Assembly: GCA_963731625.1 (NCBI GenBank)
Contig: CAVSWH010000001.1
Span: 1,240,001 to 1,304,000 of the forward strand
Source of the DNA: PALSA-555 sp963731625
Lineage (GTDB): Bacteria; Actinomycetota; Acidimicrobiia; IMCC26256; PALSA-555
Direction: 5' to 3'
Length of the DNA: 64,000 nucleotides
Shown here piece by piece: positions 26,642 to 35,625 of this stretch (position 1 is its first letter; every line of letters begins with the position of its first letter). The notes below the pieces were generated by a model that did not search any database, was not told the origin of the DNA, and saw only the letters and a program-made list of their open reading frames with translations. The translations under genes were made by a program, and so were the position numbers.

Positions 26642-28087
26642 TTAGGCCGGCAGGATGATCGTCTGGTACTCGGTGTAGGGCGCGATCCCTTCGGGTCCGA
26701 GCTCCCGGCCGATCCCCGACTGCTTGAAGCCGCCGAACGGCGCGTTGAAGTCCAGGATCATCGAGGAGTTCACCGCGACGACGCCGGTGCGCACCTGCGC
26801 TGCCACCGCGGCGCCGTGCTCGGGGTCCGCGGTCCAGACCGACCCGCAGAGCCCGTAGTCGGAGTCGTTGGCGATCGCGACCGCGTCCTTCTCGTCGTCG
26901 TAGGGGATGACGGACAGCACCGGGCCGAAGATCTCCTCCTGGGCGATCTTCATGTCGTTGCGCACGTCGGCGAACACCGTCGGCTCGATGTACCAGCCGG
27001 TCGGCAGCGACTCGGGGCGACCCCCGCCCACGACGGGCCGCGCGCCGGCGGCCTTGCCGGCCTCCAGGTAGCCCTCGACGCGGGTGCGCTGGCGCTCCGC
27101 GACGAGCGGCCCGACCTGGACGCTGTCGTCGAGCGGGTCACCGACGGTCAGGGCCCCGACGGCGCCGGCGAGCGCGTCGACCACGTCGGCGTAGCGCTTC
27201 GTCGAGACGAGGATGCGGCTCTGCGCGCCGCAGACCTGCCCGTTGTTCATGAGGCCCGACATGACGAGGTTGCCGAGCATCGCCTCGTCGAGCGTGGCGT
27301 CGTCGAGCACGATCGCCGCGGACTTGCCGCCGAGCTCGAGCGTGACGCGCTTGAGCATGCCGCCACAGACCTCGCCGATGTGCTTGCCGACCGCAGTCGA
27401 GCCGGTGAAGGACACCTTGTCGATGCCCGGGTGGCGGATGAGGTGCTCGCCGGTCTCGCGCCCCGCGGCGACGATGTTCACCACGCCCGGCGGGAGGTCG
27501 GCCTCGTTGACCGCCTCGGCGAGGAGATACGCGTCGAGCGGCGTCTCGGGCGCGGGCTTCAGCACGATCGGGCAGCCCGCGGCCATCGCCGGCCCCAGCT
27601 TCAGCGCGCTGATGAACAGCGGGACGTTCCACGGGATGATCCCGGCGGCGACGCCGACCGGCGCACGCCGCACGACCACCGGCGTGCCGAGCGCGCCGGT
27701 GCGGTGGTCCTCCCACCCGTACCCGGACGCGAGCCCGGCGTAGGTGTCGAGGACCATCGTCGCCGAGAAGACCTGGCCCATGAGCGACCACGACTTCGGC
27801 GAGCCGTTCTGCGACGAGATCACGTCCGCGATGTCCTGGGACCGGGACTGCAGCGCGCCCGAGAGCCGCTTGATGCCCTCGGCCCGCTCCGCTGGGGTCA
27901 TGCGCGGCCACGGGCCGTCGTCGAACGCGTGGCGCGCCGCGGTGACGGCGCGGTCCATGTCGGCCGGTGAGGCGTCGGGCACCCGCCCGATGACCTCCTC
28001 GGTGTGCGGGGAGATGACCTCGATCGAGCCGGTGCCGTGGGGCTCGACCCACTCGCCGCCGATGTAGAGCTTGTCGTAGTCCTGCAC
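26642..28087 (-). CDS. NAD(P)-dependent aldehyde dehydrogenase
   Basis: A 481-residue enzyme of the aldehyde dehydrogenase superfamily: cofactor region IIPWNVPLFISALKLGPAMA, FTGSTAVGKHIGEV, catalytic Glu in LELGGKSAAIVLDDA and catalytic Cys in NNGQVCGAQSRILVS. EEIFGPVLSVIPYDD and NAPFGGFKQSGIGRELG are also seen. It oxidises an aldehyde to the carboxylic acid; the substrate is not evident. It is divergent from a tandem of CoA-transferase genes across about 100 bp, which suggests it supplies or uses an acid in that pathway. Confidence 0.88.
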   Translation of the reverse strand: MQDYDKLYIGGEWVEPHGTGSIEVISPHTEEVIGRVPDASPADMDRAVTAARHAFDDGPWPRMTPAERAEGIKRLSGALQSRSQDIADVISSQNGSPKSWSLMGQVFSATMVLDTYAGLASGYGWEDHRTGALGTPVVVRRAPVGVAAGIIPWNVPLFISALKLGPAMAAGCPIVLKPAPETPLDAYLLAEAVNEADLPPGVVNIVAAGRETGEHLIRHPGIDKVSFTGSTAVGKHIGEVCGGMLKRVTLELGGKSAAIVLDDATLDEAMLGNLVMSGLMNNGQVCGAQSRILVSTKRYADVVDALAGAVGALTVGDPLDDSVQVGPLVAERQRTRVEGYLEAGKAAGARPVVGGGRPESLPTGWYIEPTVFADVRNDMKIAQEEIFGPVLSVIPYDDEKDAVAIANDSDYGLCGSVWTADPEHGAAVAAQVRTGVVAVNSSMILDFNAPFGGFKQSGIGRELGPEGIAPYTEYQTIILPA

Positions 28088-28189
28088 GTCGCCTCCTCGG
28101 AGTCTTCGCGCGCGACGCTACCCGCTGCGCGGCCAGCGGCTCCCGGGCGGGCGACGGCCGGCTGACGCGTCCCGCGTGGCCGTGGAAGG

Positions 28190-29383
28190 ATGCCGCCCGT
28201 GCCCGGCGCGCTCGACGGTGTCCGAATCCTCGACCTGACCTGGGGTGCCGCCGGGGCGCTCGGGGTGCTGCTCCTCGCCGAGCAGGGCGCGGACACCATC
28301 AAGGTCGAGCCGCCCGGCGGCGATCCGTTCCGCGGCTACGACGGCTACCGCGTGTGGACGCGCTCGCGCCGTGCGGTGCAAGTCGACCTGCGCGGCGACG
28401 CCGGACGCGAGGCGCTGCTGCGTCTGGTCGCCACGTCGGACGTACTCGTCGAGTCGTTCCGCCCCGGCGTCATGGACCGACTCGGCGTCGGCTACGAGGC
28501 GTGCGCGGCCGCGAACCCGCGGCTCGTGTACTGCTCCGTGCCCGCCTACCCGCCGGGGCACCGGAAGGCGGGCCGACCGGGCTACGACGCGCTCGTCCAG
28601 GCCGCGTCGGGCCAGCAGTGGGAGCAGCCAGGGTGGCGGCCGGGTCCCATCTTCCTGGCGATGCCGGTGCCGAGCATGGGCACCATCTATCTGGTCGCGA
28701 GCGGGGTACTCGCCGCGCTGCTCGCCCGCGAGCGCACCGGCCGGGGCCAGCACGTCACGACGAGCCTCCTGCAGGGCGTGTTCCTCTACACGACCCAGCT
28801 GTGGCAGCACATCGAGCGCGGCAACGCCACCCTCTATGGCCTGATGGCCAAGACCCACCCGCCCGGGGTGCACCAGCCGATGATCTTCGAATGCGCCGAC
28901 CGGGAGTTCCTCCACATCTCGGTGATGAGCGGCAAGACGCCCACGAAGACGCTCGACGAGATCCTCGGCGTCGAGCCGCTCCCGGCCGAGCAGACGGCGG
29001 GGCTGCTGCCGCTGCAGGCCCAGAACATGATGAACGAGGCGCGCCAGGCCGCGTTCAAGACCCGCCGCCGTACCGAGCTCGTCGCCGAGCTCGTGGCCAA
29101 CAACCACATCGCCGAGGCGATCGTGACGCCCGAGGAGCAGTTCGCGCATCCCCAGCTCGTGGCGAACGACATGGTCGCGACGGTGGACGATCGTGACCGT
29201 GGCGCGACGACCCAGATCGGCGTGCCGATCCATCTGCTCGGGACACCCGGGGGGATCGTGGGCCCGCAACCCGCGGTCGGCGCGGACGACACGGCGATTT
29301 GGGGCGAGCTCGGCTACGGCCCCGACGACATCGCGCGTCTCACCGGCGCGGCGACGCCCGCGCCCGCCCGGGGCGGTGCCTGA
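28190..29383 (+). CDS. CaiB/BaiF (class III) CoA-transferase, catalytic Asp replaced
   Basis: A 397-residue member: GVRILDLTWGAAGALGVLLL, EQGADTIKVEPPGGDPFRGY, VLVESFRPGVMDRLGVGY, then GVLAALLARERTGRGQHV. In class III transferases an Asp ten residues before this GVLAAL block forms the acyl-anhydride; here the aligned residue is Ser162 (PVPSMGTIYLVASGV). The next gene, overlapping by one base, keeps the Asp, so the two may form a heteromer with one catalytic subunit. A GTG three codons after the ATG is an alternative start. The acyl substrate is unknown. Confidence 0.85.
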   Translation: MPPVPGALDGVRILDLTWGAAGALGVLLLAEQGADTIKVEPPGGDPFRGYDGYRVWTRSRRAVQVDLRGDAGREALLRLVATSDVLVESFRPGVMDRLGVGYEACAAANPRLVYCSVPAYPPGHRKAGRPGYDALVQAASGQQWEQPGWRPGPIFLAMPVPSMGTIYLVASGVLAALLARERTGRGQHVTTSLLQGVFLYTTQLWQHIERGNATLYGLMAKTHPPGVHQPMIFECADREFLHISVMSGKTPTKTLDEILGVEPLPAEQTAGLLPLQAQNMMNEARQAAFKTRRRTELVAELVANNHIAEAIVTPEEQFAHPQLVANDMVATVDDRDRGATTQIGVPIHLLGTPGGIVGPQPAVGADDTAIWGELGYGPDDIARLTGAATPAPARGGA

Positions 29384-30552
29384 TGCCGGCGCTGTCGGGG
29401 CTGCGGCTCATCGACTTCGGGCAGTACCTCGCCGGGCCGTTCGGGCCGATGATCCTCGCCGACCTCGGCATGGACGTCATCAAGGTCGAGCCGGTCGCCG
29501 GGGACGGCATGCGGATGGCCGGGACGCCGTTCCTCGGCTGTCAGCGCGGCAAGCGCGACATCGGCCTCAACATCAAGGATCCCGCCGGCCTCGACCTGGC
29601 GCTCCGCCTCGTCGAGACCGCCGATGCCGTGCACCACAACATGACGAAGGGCACCGCGACCCGGCTCGGGCTCGACTACGAGGCCTGCCGGGCCGTGAAG
29701 CCCGACATCGTCTACTGCAACACCTACGCCTACGGCCTCGAGGGGCCGCTGAGCGAGTTCGGTGGCCTCGACCCGCTCTACCAGGCCTCGGCCGGCCTCG
29801 AGTACGAGGCCGGCGCGGTCCAGCACGGCCACGACCCCCTCTATTACCGGTTCGGGATGGTGGACACGTCGAACGCGATGCTGTCGGTGGTCGGCGTCCT
29901 CGCCGCGCTGTTCCACCGCGCGCGGACAGGCGAGGGGCAGGAGCTCTGGACCTCGCTGCTCGACGGCGGTGCGGTGTTCAGCTCCGACGTCATGCTCCTC
30001 GCCGACGGCACGCCCACTGTCCGGCCGAAGCTCGACGCGGACCAGCGCGGCTTCGATCCCGCGTACCGCCTCTTCGAGACCGACGACGGCTGGCTCCAGG
30101 TCGCGGCGATCGGTGACGGCCAGTGGGCGGCCCTCTGCACGGCCACCGGCGTCCCGGACCCGCACGACCGCGCCGACGCCGAAGCGCGCCTCGAAGCGGC
30201 GTTCCGCACCAAGACCGCCGTGATGTGGTCGCACACCCTCGACGACGCCGGCGTCCCGAACGAGGTGGCGCTCGACGTCGACGGCGGCGAGTCCGCGCTC
30301 TACGACGCCGACGCCGAGCGACTCGGCCTCGTCACCGAGTACGAGCACCCCACGCTCGGGCTGCTCCGCCAGTTCGGCGAGACCATCCACTTCTCCGACA
30401 CCCCCGGGCGGATCGTCGGTCCGCCACCCCGGGTCGGGGAGGACTCGCGCGAGGTCCTCGAGGAGCTCGGAATGTCCGAGACCGAGATGGACGACCTCAA
30501 GGCCCGCGGCGTCGTCACCTGGCCCGACGACGACTATCCCTGGGGCTGGTAA
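29383..30552 (+). CDS. CaiB/BaiF (class III) CoA-transferase, catalytic Asp kept
   Basis: A 389-residue member starting MPALSGLRLIDFGQYLAGPF, with DLGMDVIKVEPVAGDGMRMA. The aligned catalytic aspartate is Asp161 in GMVDTSNAMLSVVGVLAALF, and the RTGEGQELWTSLLDGG block follows. The C-terminus has GRIVGPPPRVGEDSREVLEE, the usual ending of the family. The ATG overlaps the stop of the previous CoA-transferase (TGATG), so they are co-translated. It probably moves CoA between two carboxylic acids, with the first gene's product as partner (inference). Confidence 0.87.
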   Translation: MPALSGLRLIDFGQYLAGPFGPMILADLGMDVIKVEPVAGDGMRMAGTPFLGCQRGKRDIGLNIKDPAGLDLALRLVETADAVHHNMTKGTATRLGLDYEACRAVKPDIVYCNTYAYGLEGPLSEFGGLDPLYQASAGLEYEAGAVQHGHDPLYYRFGMVDTSNAMLSVVGVLAALFHRARTGEGQELWTSLLDGGAVFSSDVMLLADGTPTVRPKLDADQRGFDPAYRLFETDDGWLQVAAIGDGQWAALCTATGVPDPHDRADAEARLEAAFRTKTAVMWSHTLDDAGVPNEVALDVDGGESALYDADAERLGLVTEYEHPTLGLLRQFGETIHFSDTPGRIVGPPPRVGEDSREVLEELGMSETEMDDLKARGVVTWPDDDYPWGW

Positions 30553-30612
30553 CGAGGGGCATTCATTCCGCGGACCGACACATCCACACACGAATGCCAA
30601 CCGCGGGCGCGC

Positions 30613-31024
30613 TCAAATGGGGTGCACCGTGATCGCGACGGTGGTCCCGACCGGGACCTCGGCGCCCGCCGCGGGGGCCTGCGCGATCACGATGGCGAAC
30701 TTCCGCGCGGTGGGTGGTTGGAGCTGCACGCGCAGACCGGCGCAGGCCGCGTGGTCGACCGCGTCTTGCACGTCGATGCCGACGAGCACGGGGACCGACA
30801 CCGTCGCCGGCGCGGTCGTCGGGTACGGCGCGGCGCAGAGCACGGTGAAGGACGGCGCCTGGGGCAAGGCGGTCAGCGGCGCCTCGGGCGGCCCCCCGAC
30901 GAAGCGCTGAGCCGGTGGTGGGCGCGCTCGTCGGCGTGGTGCCGGCGCTGCACGCGCCGAGGATCAACGCCGTGACGCCGATCAGTCCGGCGCGCCGACC
31001 ACCCCGGACGAGCGGCGGCGTCAT
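30613..31024 (-). pseudogene. PASTA-domain lipoprotein gene split by a +1 frame change
   Basis: The start codes for a lipoprotein signal (GLIGVTALILGAC, lipobox LGAC) and a Thr/Ser/Pro spacer (SAGTTPTSAPTT). The rest of that frame is low-complexity. In the next frame, reachable by skipping one base between about 30900 and 30960, the sequence continues as PPEAPLTALPQAPSFTVLC and a PASTA domain (VPVLVGIDVQDAVDHAACAG, then PAAGAEVPVGTTVAITV). PASTA domains bind peptidoglycan or lie on serine/threonine kinases; here one domain would be anchored to the outer face of the membrane. The ATG overlaps the stop of the upstream CoA-transferase gene by 4 bp. Confidence 0.6.
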
Positions 31025-32130
31025 CCGTGAGGCGGCCGAGGCGCGAAGCCCTGGTCTTGGTGCTCGCCGGGCTCTGGCGCGGGCCCTGGGGGCCGCGCGG
31101 CGCGGTGCCCGAAGTGCACCGGGTACCCCATGTACGCGTAGCCGTCCGGCGTGGAGCCACCGACGAGACCCCGCGCCACGAACTGTGGGTGGTGGAGCAT
31201 CTCGTCGCGCGTCAGCGCCGGCGCGACCGGCGCGTCCGGTCCGAGGAGCTGGAGCAGCTCGTCACGGGGTCGCGCGGCGATGGCGGCGGTGAGTCGGGAC
31301 GTGATGTCGTCGGCGCGCTGGCGTCGTTGCGTGAGGTCGAGGTTGCGGAGGTCGGCGAGCCCGAGCCCGTCGCACACGCGCGCCCAGAAGTGCTGCTCGT
31401 TGATGACGCCGAGCGTGATCCAGGAGCCGTCCGCGGTGCGGAACGACCCGTAGCTCGCGAGCCGGCCCAGCGTCTCGCCGCGGCCGCCCGCGAGCGTGAG
31501 CCGACCGATCGGCCCCGTCCAGGTCGCGAGCACGTCGGCCATCGCCACGTCGACGTGCTCGCCCTCGCCGGTGCGGGCACGCCCGACGAGCGCGGCGCAC
31601 ACCCCCATCGCCGCGGCGAGGCCGCCGGCGAGGTCGGCGATCGGCACCCGCCCCTCGACGGGGTCCCCGCCGTCGGGGGTCAGCACGGCGGCGTAGGCCT
31701 GGTAGTTGAGGTCGTGACCCGGGACCGGCGCGAGCGGTCCGTTCTGGCCGTACCCCGACACGGAGCAGTAGACGACGCCGGGGTGGATGGCGCGCACCTC
31801 AGCCTCGCCCATCCCGAGCCGCGCCGCGACGCCGGGCCGGAAACCCTCGACCACCGCGTCCGTCTCACGGACGAGCGCGTGGGCGCGCGCCCGGTCGTCG
31901 GGCTCGTGGAGGTTCAGCACGACGCTGCGCTTGTTGCCGTTCAGTGTGGCGAACAGCTCGGGGAAGGCGCGCATGGGGTCGCCGCCCGGGGGCTCGACCT
32001 TGATGACGTCCGCGCCGAGGTCGGCGAGGAGCTGCGTGGCGTAGGGACCGGGCCGCCAGATGCTGAGGTCGAGCACGCGCACGCCGTGCAGGAGACCGTC
32101 CGTCGCGCCGGAGCGGTCAGCAGCGCCCAT
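31021..32130 (-). CDS. CaiB/BaiF (class III) CoA-transferase
   Basis: A 369-residue member with HGVRVLDLSIWRPGPYATQL, DLGADVIKVEPPGGDPMRAF, VYCSVSGYGQNGPLAPVPGH, catalytic Asp166 in PIADLAGGLAAAMGVCAAL, and RTGEGEHVDVAMADVLATW. The domain order is standard. The length is slightly short of the 390-400 usual for the family. It is divergent from a 2-hydroxyacid dehydrogenase gene and translationally coupled to the PASTA lipoprotein gene. The substrate is unknown; alpha-methylacyl-CoA racemases share this fold, so racemase activity is also possible. Confidence 0.85.
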   Translation of the reverse strand: MGAADRSGATDGLLHGVRVLDLSIWRPGPYATQLLADLGADVIKVEPPGGDPMRAFPELFATLNGNKRSVVLNLHEPDDRARAHALVRETDAVVEGFRPGVAARLGMGEAEVRAIHPGVVYCSVSGYGQNGPLAPVPGHDLNYQAYAAVLTPDGGDPVEGRVPIADLAGGLAAAMGVCAALVGRARTGEGEHVDVAMADVLATWTGPIGRLTLAGGRGETLGRLASYGSFRTADGSWITLGVINEQHFWARVCDGLGLADLRNLDLTQRRQRADDITSRLTAAIAARPRDELLQLLGPDAPVAPALTRDEMLHHPQFVARGLVGGSTPDGYAYMGYPVHFGHRAARPPGPAPEPGEHQDQGFAPRPPHG

Positions 32131-32202
32131 GCGGCCGCATCCTACGAGCGTGACGCGCCGCGGCCCGGTGAGGCGTTCGCTCGCCGCGCGAGAGTGGGCG
32201 CG

Positions 32203-33282
32203 ATGCCTTCGTCCCGTCCCGATGGTGACGCGCCCCTCGTCGTGGGGGTCCTCTACCCGCCGGCCTGGTACGGCGACCGAGCCGGCTTCGGCGACGCGGT
32301 CGCAGCGATCGACGCGGTCGACCCGCGGGTCGAGGTCCTCACCGAGACGTACGTCGAGCCGCACGACCTGCGCAGCGCCCGCGGCAAGCCCGACGCGGAC
32401 GCGCACCGGGACGAGGCGCCAGCGCTGACCGACGCCCAGCGCGCCGCGTTCGCCCGGGTCCACGTGGCCCTCGCCATCGACCTGCCCTACGACGTGCGGA
32501 GCGTCGCCCCGAACCTGCAATGGGTACAGGCGGTCGGCGCCGGCACCGGCCAGCTCCAGTCGGCGGGGCTCGCGGAGCACGGGATCCGCCTCACGACGGC
32601 CGCCGGCGCGAACGCGGTCGCGATCGCCGAGTTCGCGCTCGCCCGCCTGCTGCAGGTCTGGAAGCGGCTCCGCGAGATCGACGACGCGCAGCACCGTCAC
32701 CACTGGGAGCCCCTCTACGGCGAGCAGGTCGCGGGGGCCACACTCGGGCTCCTCGGCCTCGGCGCGATCAACTCGGCCGTCGCCGCACGCGCCAAGGCCT
32801 TCGGGCTGCGCGTCGTCGCCACCCGCCGCTCCGCGACACCCGGCGCGACCGCGCCGGACGTAGACGAGCTGTTCCCACCGAGCGACCTGCACACCATGCT
32901 CGGACAATGCGGCGCGGTCATCGCCGCCGTCCCCGAGACCGCGGAGACGACGGGCCTCTTCGACGCCGCCGCGTTCGCCGCCATGCCCGCCGGCTCGTGC
33001 TTCTGCAACGTCGGCCGCGGGTCGCTCGTGGACGAGCCGGCGCTCGTCGACGCGCTGCAGCGAGGCCATCTCCGCGCCGCGGCGCTCGACGTCGCGAGCC
33101 GGGAGCCGCTCCCCGCCGACGACCCGCTCTGGGACGCACCGAACCTGTATCTCTCGCCCCACTCGGCGGCGGCGCCCGCCGCCCTCTTCGCCAACCTGCA
33201 CGAGCTGTTCGAGGACAACCTCGCCCGCTACCTGGCGGGGGAGCCGCTGCGCAACGAGGTCGACATGCGCCGGGGGTACTGA
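32203..33282 (+). CDS. D-isomer-specific 2-hydroxyacid dehydrogenase family protein
   Basis: A 359-residue NAD(P)-dependent enzyme. The nucleotide-binding domain has GATLGLLGLGAINSAVAARA. Catalytic Arg lies in CNVGRGSLVDEPALVDAL, Glu in ASREPLPADDPLW and His in YLSPHSAAAPA. The N-terminal substrate domain is about residues 10-125 and contains WVQAVGAGTGQLQSAGL. It would reduce a 2-keto acid or oxidise a 2-hydroxy acid. Its promoter region is shared with the divergent CoA-transferase gene. Confidence 0.85.
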   Translation: MPSSRPDGDAPLVVGVLYPPAWYGDRAGFGDAVAAIDAVDPRVEVLTETYVEPHDLRSARGKPDADAHRDEAPALTDAQRAAFARVHVALAIDLPYDVRSVAPNLQWVQAVGAGTGQLQSAGLAEHGIRLTTAAGANAVAIAEFALARLLQVWKRLREIDDAQHRHHWEPLYGEQVAGATLGLLGLGAINSAVAARAKAFGLRVVATRRSATPGATAPDVDELFPPSDLHTMLGQCGAVIAAVPETAETTGLFDAAAFAAMPAGSCFCNVGRGSLVDEPALVDALQRGHLRAAALDVASREPLPADDPLWDAPNLYLSPHSAAAPAALFANLHELFEDNLARYLAGEPLRNEVDMRRGY

Positions 33283-33353
33283 GCGCGCCTCGGCGACACA
33301 GAGCCGCTCGGCTACCGTCCCCGCGGTCCGGCGACGAAGGTGAGGCGCGCGGG

Positions 33354-33683
33354 GTGTTCGGCGGAGGATGCGGCTGCCTACCGGACACGGTGATCCGCTG
33401 GCTCGTCTTCAGCGTGCTGCTGCTCGGCGGCCTCGCGATCGTCGTCGCCGGTCGGCGTCGCCCCCGCGCCGGGGACGCCTCCAATGGTCGACGCCGGGGA
33501 ACGCGGGCGATCGTCGCCGGGACGATCGTGGCCGCCCTCGGCGTACTCGTGGCTGTCGGCGCGCCCGAGGCCGACATCTCGCTCGCGTTCCTCGCCGCCG
33601 GCGCGGTGATCGCCACCGCCGGCGTCGCGCCGACCCGACGCGGCCTGCCTGTCGACGAATCGACCGTCGAGCGGGCACCGTGA
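33354..33683 (+). CDS. Small membrane protein, unknown
   Basis: A 109-residue protein from a GTG. It has a short glycine/cysteine-rich N-terminus (VFGGGCGCLPDTVIRW) and two to three hydrophobic segments (LVFSVLLLGGLAIVVAG, AIVAGTIVAALGVLVAVG, ISLAFLAAGAVIATAGV) separated by an arginine-rich loop. I do not recognise the family. The stop overlaps the GTG of the dienelactone-hydrolase gene (GTGA), which supports it as a real gene. The exact start is uncertain. Confidence 0.5.
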   Translation: MFGGGCGCLPDTVIRWLVFSVLLLGGLAIVVAGRRRPRAGDASNGRRRGTRAIVAGTIVAALGVLVAVGAPEADISLAFLAAGAVIATAGVAPTRRGLPVDESTVERAP

Positions 33684-34303
33684 CCGCGCAGGCGCTCCCC
33701 TGCTACACGACGCGGCCGCGCACGGCGCCGCCGTGGCCCGGCGTCCTCGTGATCCACGAGGGCAACGGGATCTCTCCCCAGCTGCTCCGGGTCTGCGAGC
33801 GCCTCGCCGCCGAGGGGTACGCGACGGTCGCACCCGACCTCTTCTTCCGCTCCGGCGGTCCCGAGGCCGCCGACTTCGGCACACTGATCAGCGCGCTCCA
33901 GCCCGACGAGGTGCGCGCCGACCTCACGGAGGCGCACGCCCGGTTGCGCGAGCTGGGCGCGGACCGCATCGGGATCACCGGCTTCTGCCTGGGCGGCACG
34001 ATCACCTACCGCGCGGCGCGCTGGGGCCTCGACCTCGGCGCCGCCGCCCCGTTCTACGGCGGCCACATCGCGACCGAGCTCGGGCCGGTCGCGTGTCCGC
34101 TGCTCCTGTTCTTCGGCGGCACCGACGAGTACATCCCCTCGAAGGCCGTCGAGACGGTGCGGGCCACCCACCCCGACGTCGTCCTCTATCCCGAGGCAGG
34201 ACACGGGTTCATGCGCGACGGGTCGTCGAGCTACGACCCGGCCGCCGCGACCGACGCCTGGGACCGGCTCCTGACGTTCTTCGGCCAGCACCTCCGCGCC
34301 TGA
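33680..34303 (+). CDS. Dienelactone hydrolase family protein
   Basis: A 207-residue alpha/beta hydrolase. Nucleophile Cys in GITGFCLGGTITYRAA, Asp in FGGTDEYIPSKAVE and His in EAGHGFMRDGSSSYDPAAA form the Cys-Asp-His triad of dienelactone hydrolases. PGVLVIHEGNGISPQLLRVC and ATVAPDLFFRSGG near the N-terminus are also typical. Members open lactone rings in aromatic breakdown (maleylacetate route) or act on other esters. It is coupled to the upstream small membrane gene and followed by the pirin gene. Confidence 0.85.
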   Translation: MTAQALPCYTTRPRTAPPWPGVLVIHEGNGISPQLLRVCERLAAEGYATVAPDLFFRSGGPEAADFGTLISALQPDEVRADLTEAHARLRELGADRIGITGFCLGGTITYRAARWGLDLGAAAPFYGGHIATELGPVACPLLLFFGGTDEYIPSKAVETVRATHPDVVLYPEAGHGFMRDGSSSYDPAAATDAWDRLLTFFGQHLRA

Positions 34304-34379
34304 CGGAATGACGGGGCCCGTCCCGTCGGTTGCACACTCCCGCGGGTCGCGGAGCCCGCGCGAGCCCTGAGGAGGCGCC

Positions 34380-35327
34380 ATGCCCGCCGTCACCGTGGAG
34401 GACCCGCTCACCCTGCCGCCCGTCGGCCCGATCGACCCGGCCACCCCGGCGCGCCCGGTCGTCTCCGTGACGACCGCCCCCGCAGGCTTCGAGGGCCTCG
34501 GCTTCCCCGTGCGGCGCGCGTTCGCCGGCGTCGACCCGCGCCAGCTCGACCCGTTCGTGCACATGGACCAGATGGGTGAGGTCGAGTACGCGCCCGGCGA
34601 GCCGAAGGGCACCGACTGGCACCCGCACCGCGGCTTCGAGACGGTCACGTACATGATCGACGGGACATTCCGGCACCAGGACTCGACCGGCGGCGGCGGC
34701 CTCATCACCGACGGCGCCACGCAGTGGATGACCGCGGGGAAGGGGATTCTCCACATCGAGGCACCACCCGAGGAGCTCGTCGCGACAGGAGGGCTCTTCC
34801 ACGGCATCCAGCTCTGGGTGAACCTCCCGGCCGCCGAGAAGTGGGTGGCGCCCCGCTACCAGGACATCCAGGCCGGCAAGGTCACCCTGCTGCGCTCCCC
34901 CGACGGCGGCGCGCTCGTCCGCGTCATCGCCGGGTCGGTCGCCGGCGCGTCCGGGCCGGGCGTCACGCACACGCCGATCGCGCTCGCGCACGCCTCCCTG
35001 CGTCCCGGCGCCGAGCTCGAGCTGCCCTGGCCGAGCGAGTTCAACGCGCTCGTCTACGTGCTCGCCGGCGACGGCACCGTGGGCCCCGAGCAGCGACCGG
35101 TGACGACCGGCCAGCTCGCCGTGTTCGGCGCCGGCGACCGCATCACGGTGCGCGCCGCGCCGGAGCAGGCCCGGACACCGGACCTCGAGGTGCTGATCCT
35201 CGGTGGCCGGCCAATCCGCGAGCCCGTCGCCTGGCAGGGCCCCTTCGTCATGAACACCCGGTCCGAGCTCGCCCAGGCCTTCGAGGACTACCAGGCCGGC
35301 CGGATGGGCAGGATCCCCCGCTCCTGA
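34380..35327 (+). CDS. Pirin family bicupin protein
   Basis: A 315-residue pirin. The N-terminal cupin carries the metal-binding block DWHPHRGFETVTYMIDG and GGGLITDGATQWMTAGKGIL, HIEAP. The second cupin (residues about 180-290) has the RPGAELELPWPSEFNALVYV segment. The C-terminus is GPFVMNTRSELAQAFEDYQA, typical for the family. Pirins are iron proteins; some show quercetinase activity and others have unclear roles. A strong GAGGAGG ribosome-binding site lies just before the ATG. Confidence 0.88.
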   Translation: MPAVTVEDPLTLPPVGPIDPATPARPVVSVTTAPAGFEGLGFPVRRAFAGVDPRQLDPFVHMDQMGEVEYAPGEPKGTDWHPHRGFETVTYMIDGTFRHQDSTGGGGLITDGATQWMTAGKGILHIEAPPEELVATGGLFHGIQLWVNLPAAEKWVAPRYQDIQAGKVTLLRSPDGGALVRVIAGSVAGASGPGVTHTPIALAHASLRPGAELELPWPSEFNALVYVLAGDGTVGPEQRPVTTGQLAVFGAGDRITVRAAPEQARTPDLEVLILGGRPIREPVAWQGPFVMNTRSELAQAFEDYQAGRMGRIPRS

Positions 35328-35547
35328 GCCCCTGGGGCCCGCCGACCCGGGGTCGACGCAGCGTGGCGGGGTGGCCCACGATCGGCGCCTCCGCGCGCTG
35401 AGGGTGGTCGCGCGGCCTCTGGGGGGGTTGCTCCTGGCCGTCCGGTACGTGACAATTGCTCTCCCCTGTTGTGCATGTGAGGAAGGGAGCGCTGGCCGGG
35501 CCTCGTGGGCAGGGTCCCGGGTCTCGTGAACAGAGGGCAAACAGCCC
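35328..35547. other. Non-coding gap after the pirin gene
   Basis: About 220 bases between the pirin stop and the start of the hairpin series. I see no credible ORF. A locally less GC-rich stretch (GTGACAATTGCTC near 35450 and TTGTGCATGTGAGG near 35469) could hold a promoter for the downstream mini-ORF and HD-domain gene, but no clear -35/-10 pair can be defended. Confidence 0.35.
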
Positions 35548-35612
35548 CTGCTTCAGCGGAGCGGATCTGCGGTGTGACCAATAGCGGACGTCACATCAGC
35601 TCCAACGGGGAG
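35548..35612 (+). promoter_or_regulatory. Candidate structured 5' leader (series of hairpins)
   Basis: Three successive stems can form: CTGC/GCGG around a TTCA loop (35548-35559); TGTGAC/GTCACA with an 11-base loop (35573-35595, one extra G-U pair); and CTCC/GGAG (35600-35612), whose 3' arm is part of the Shine-Dalgarno of the mini-ORF that follows. The last stem could hide the ribosome-binding site. The pairing is seen directly; a riboswitch or attenuator role is inference. It matches no riboswitch class I can name. Confidence 0.35.
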
Positions 35613-35625
35613 GAGGGGGTGTGGC

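Noticed and set aside
35534..35542. AGGGCAAAC, as in the core of the cyclic-di-GMP-I riboswitch
   Set aside because: The other conserved blocks of that riboswitch (the GNRA-capped stem and the GGGACGCAAAGCC-like part) are missing. Only the short match is seen.
35573..35595. TGTGAC/GTCACA as a CRP/FNR-type operator
   Set aside because: The spacing between the half-sites is far larger than the usual six bases for TGTGA/TCACA; a hairpin in RNA explains it better.
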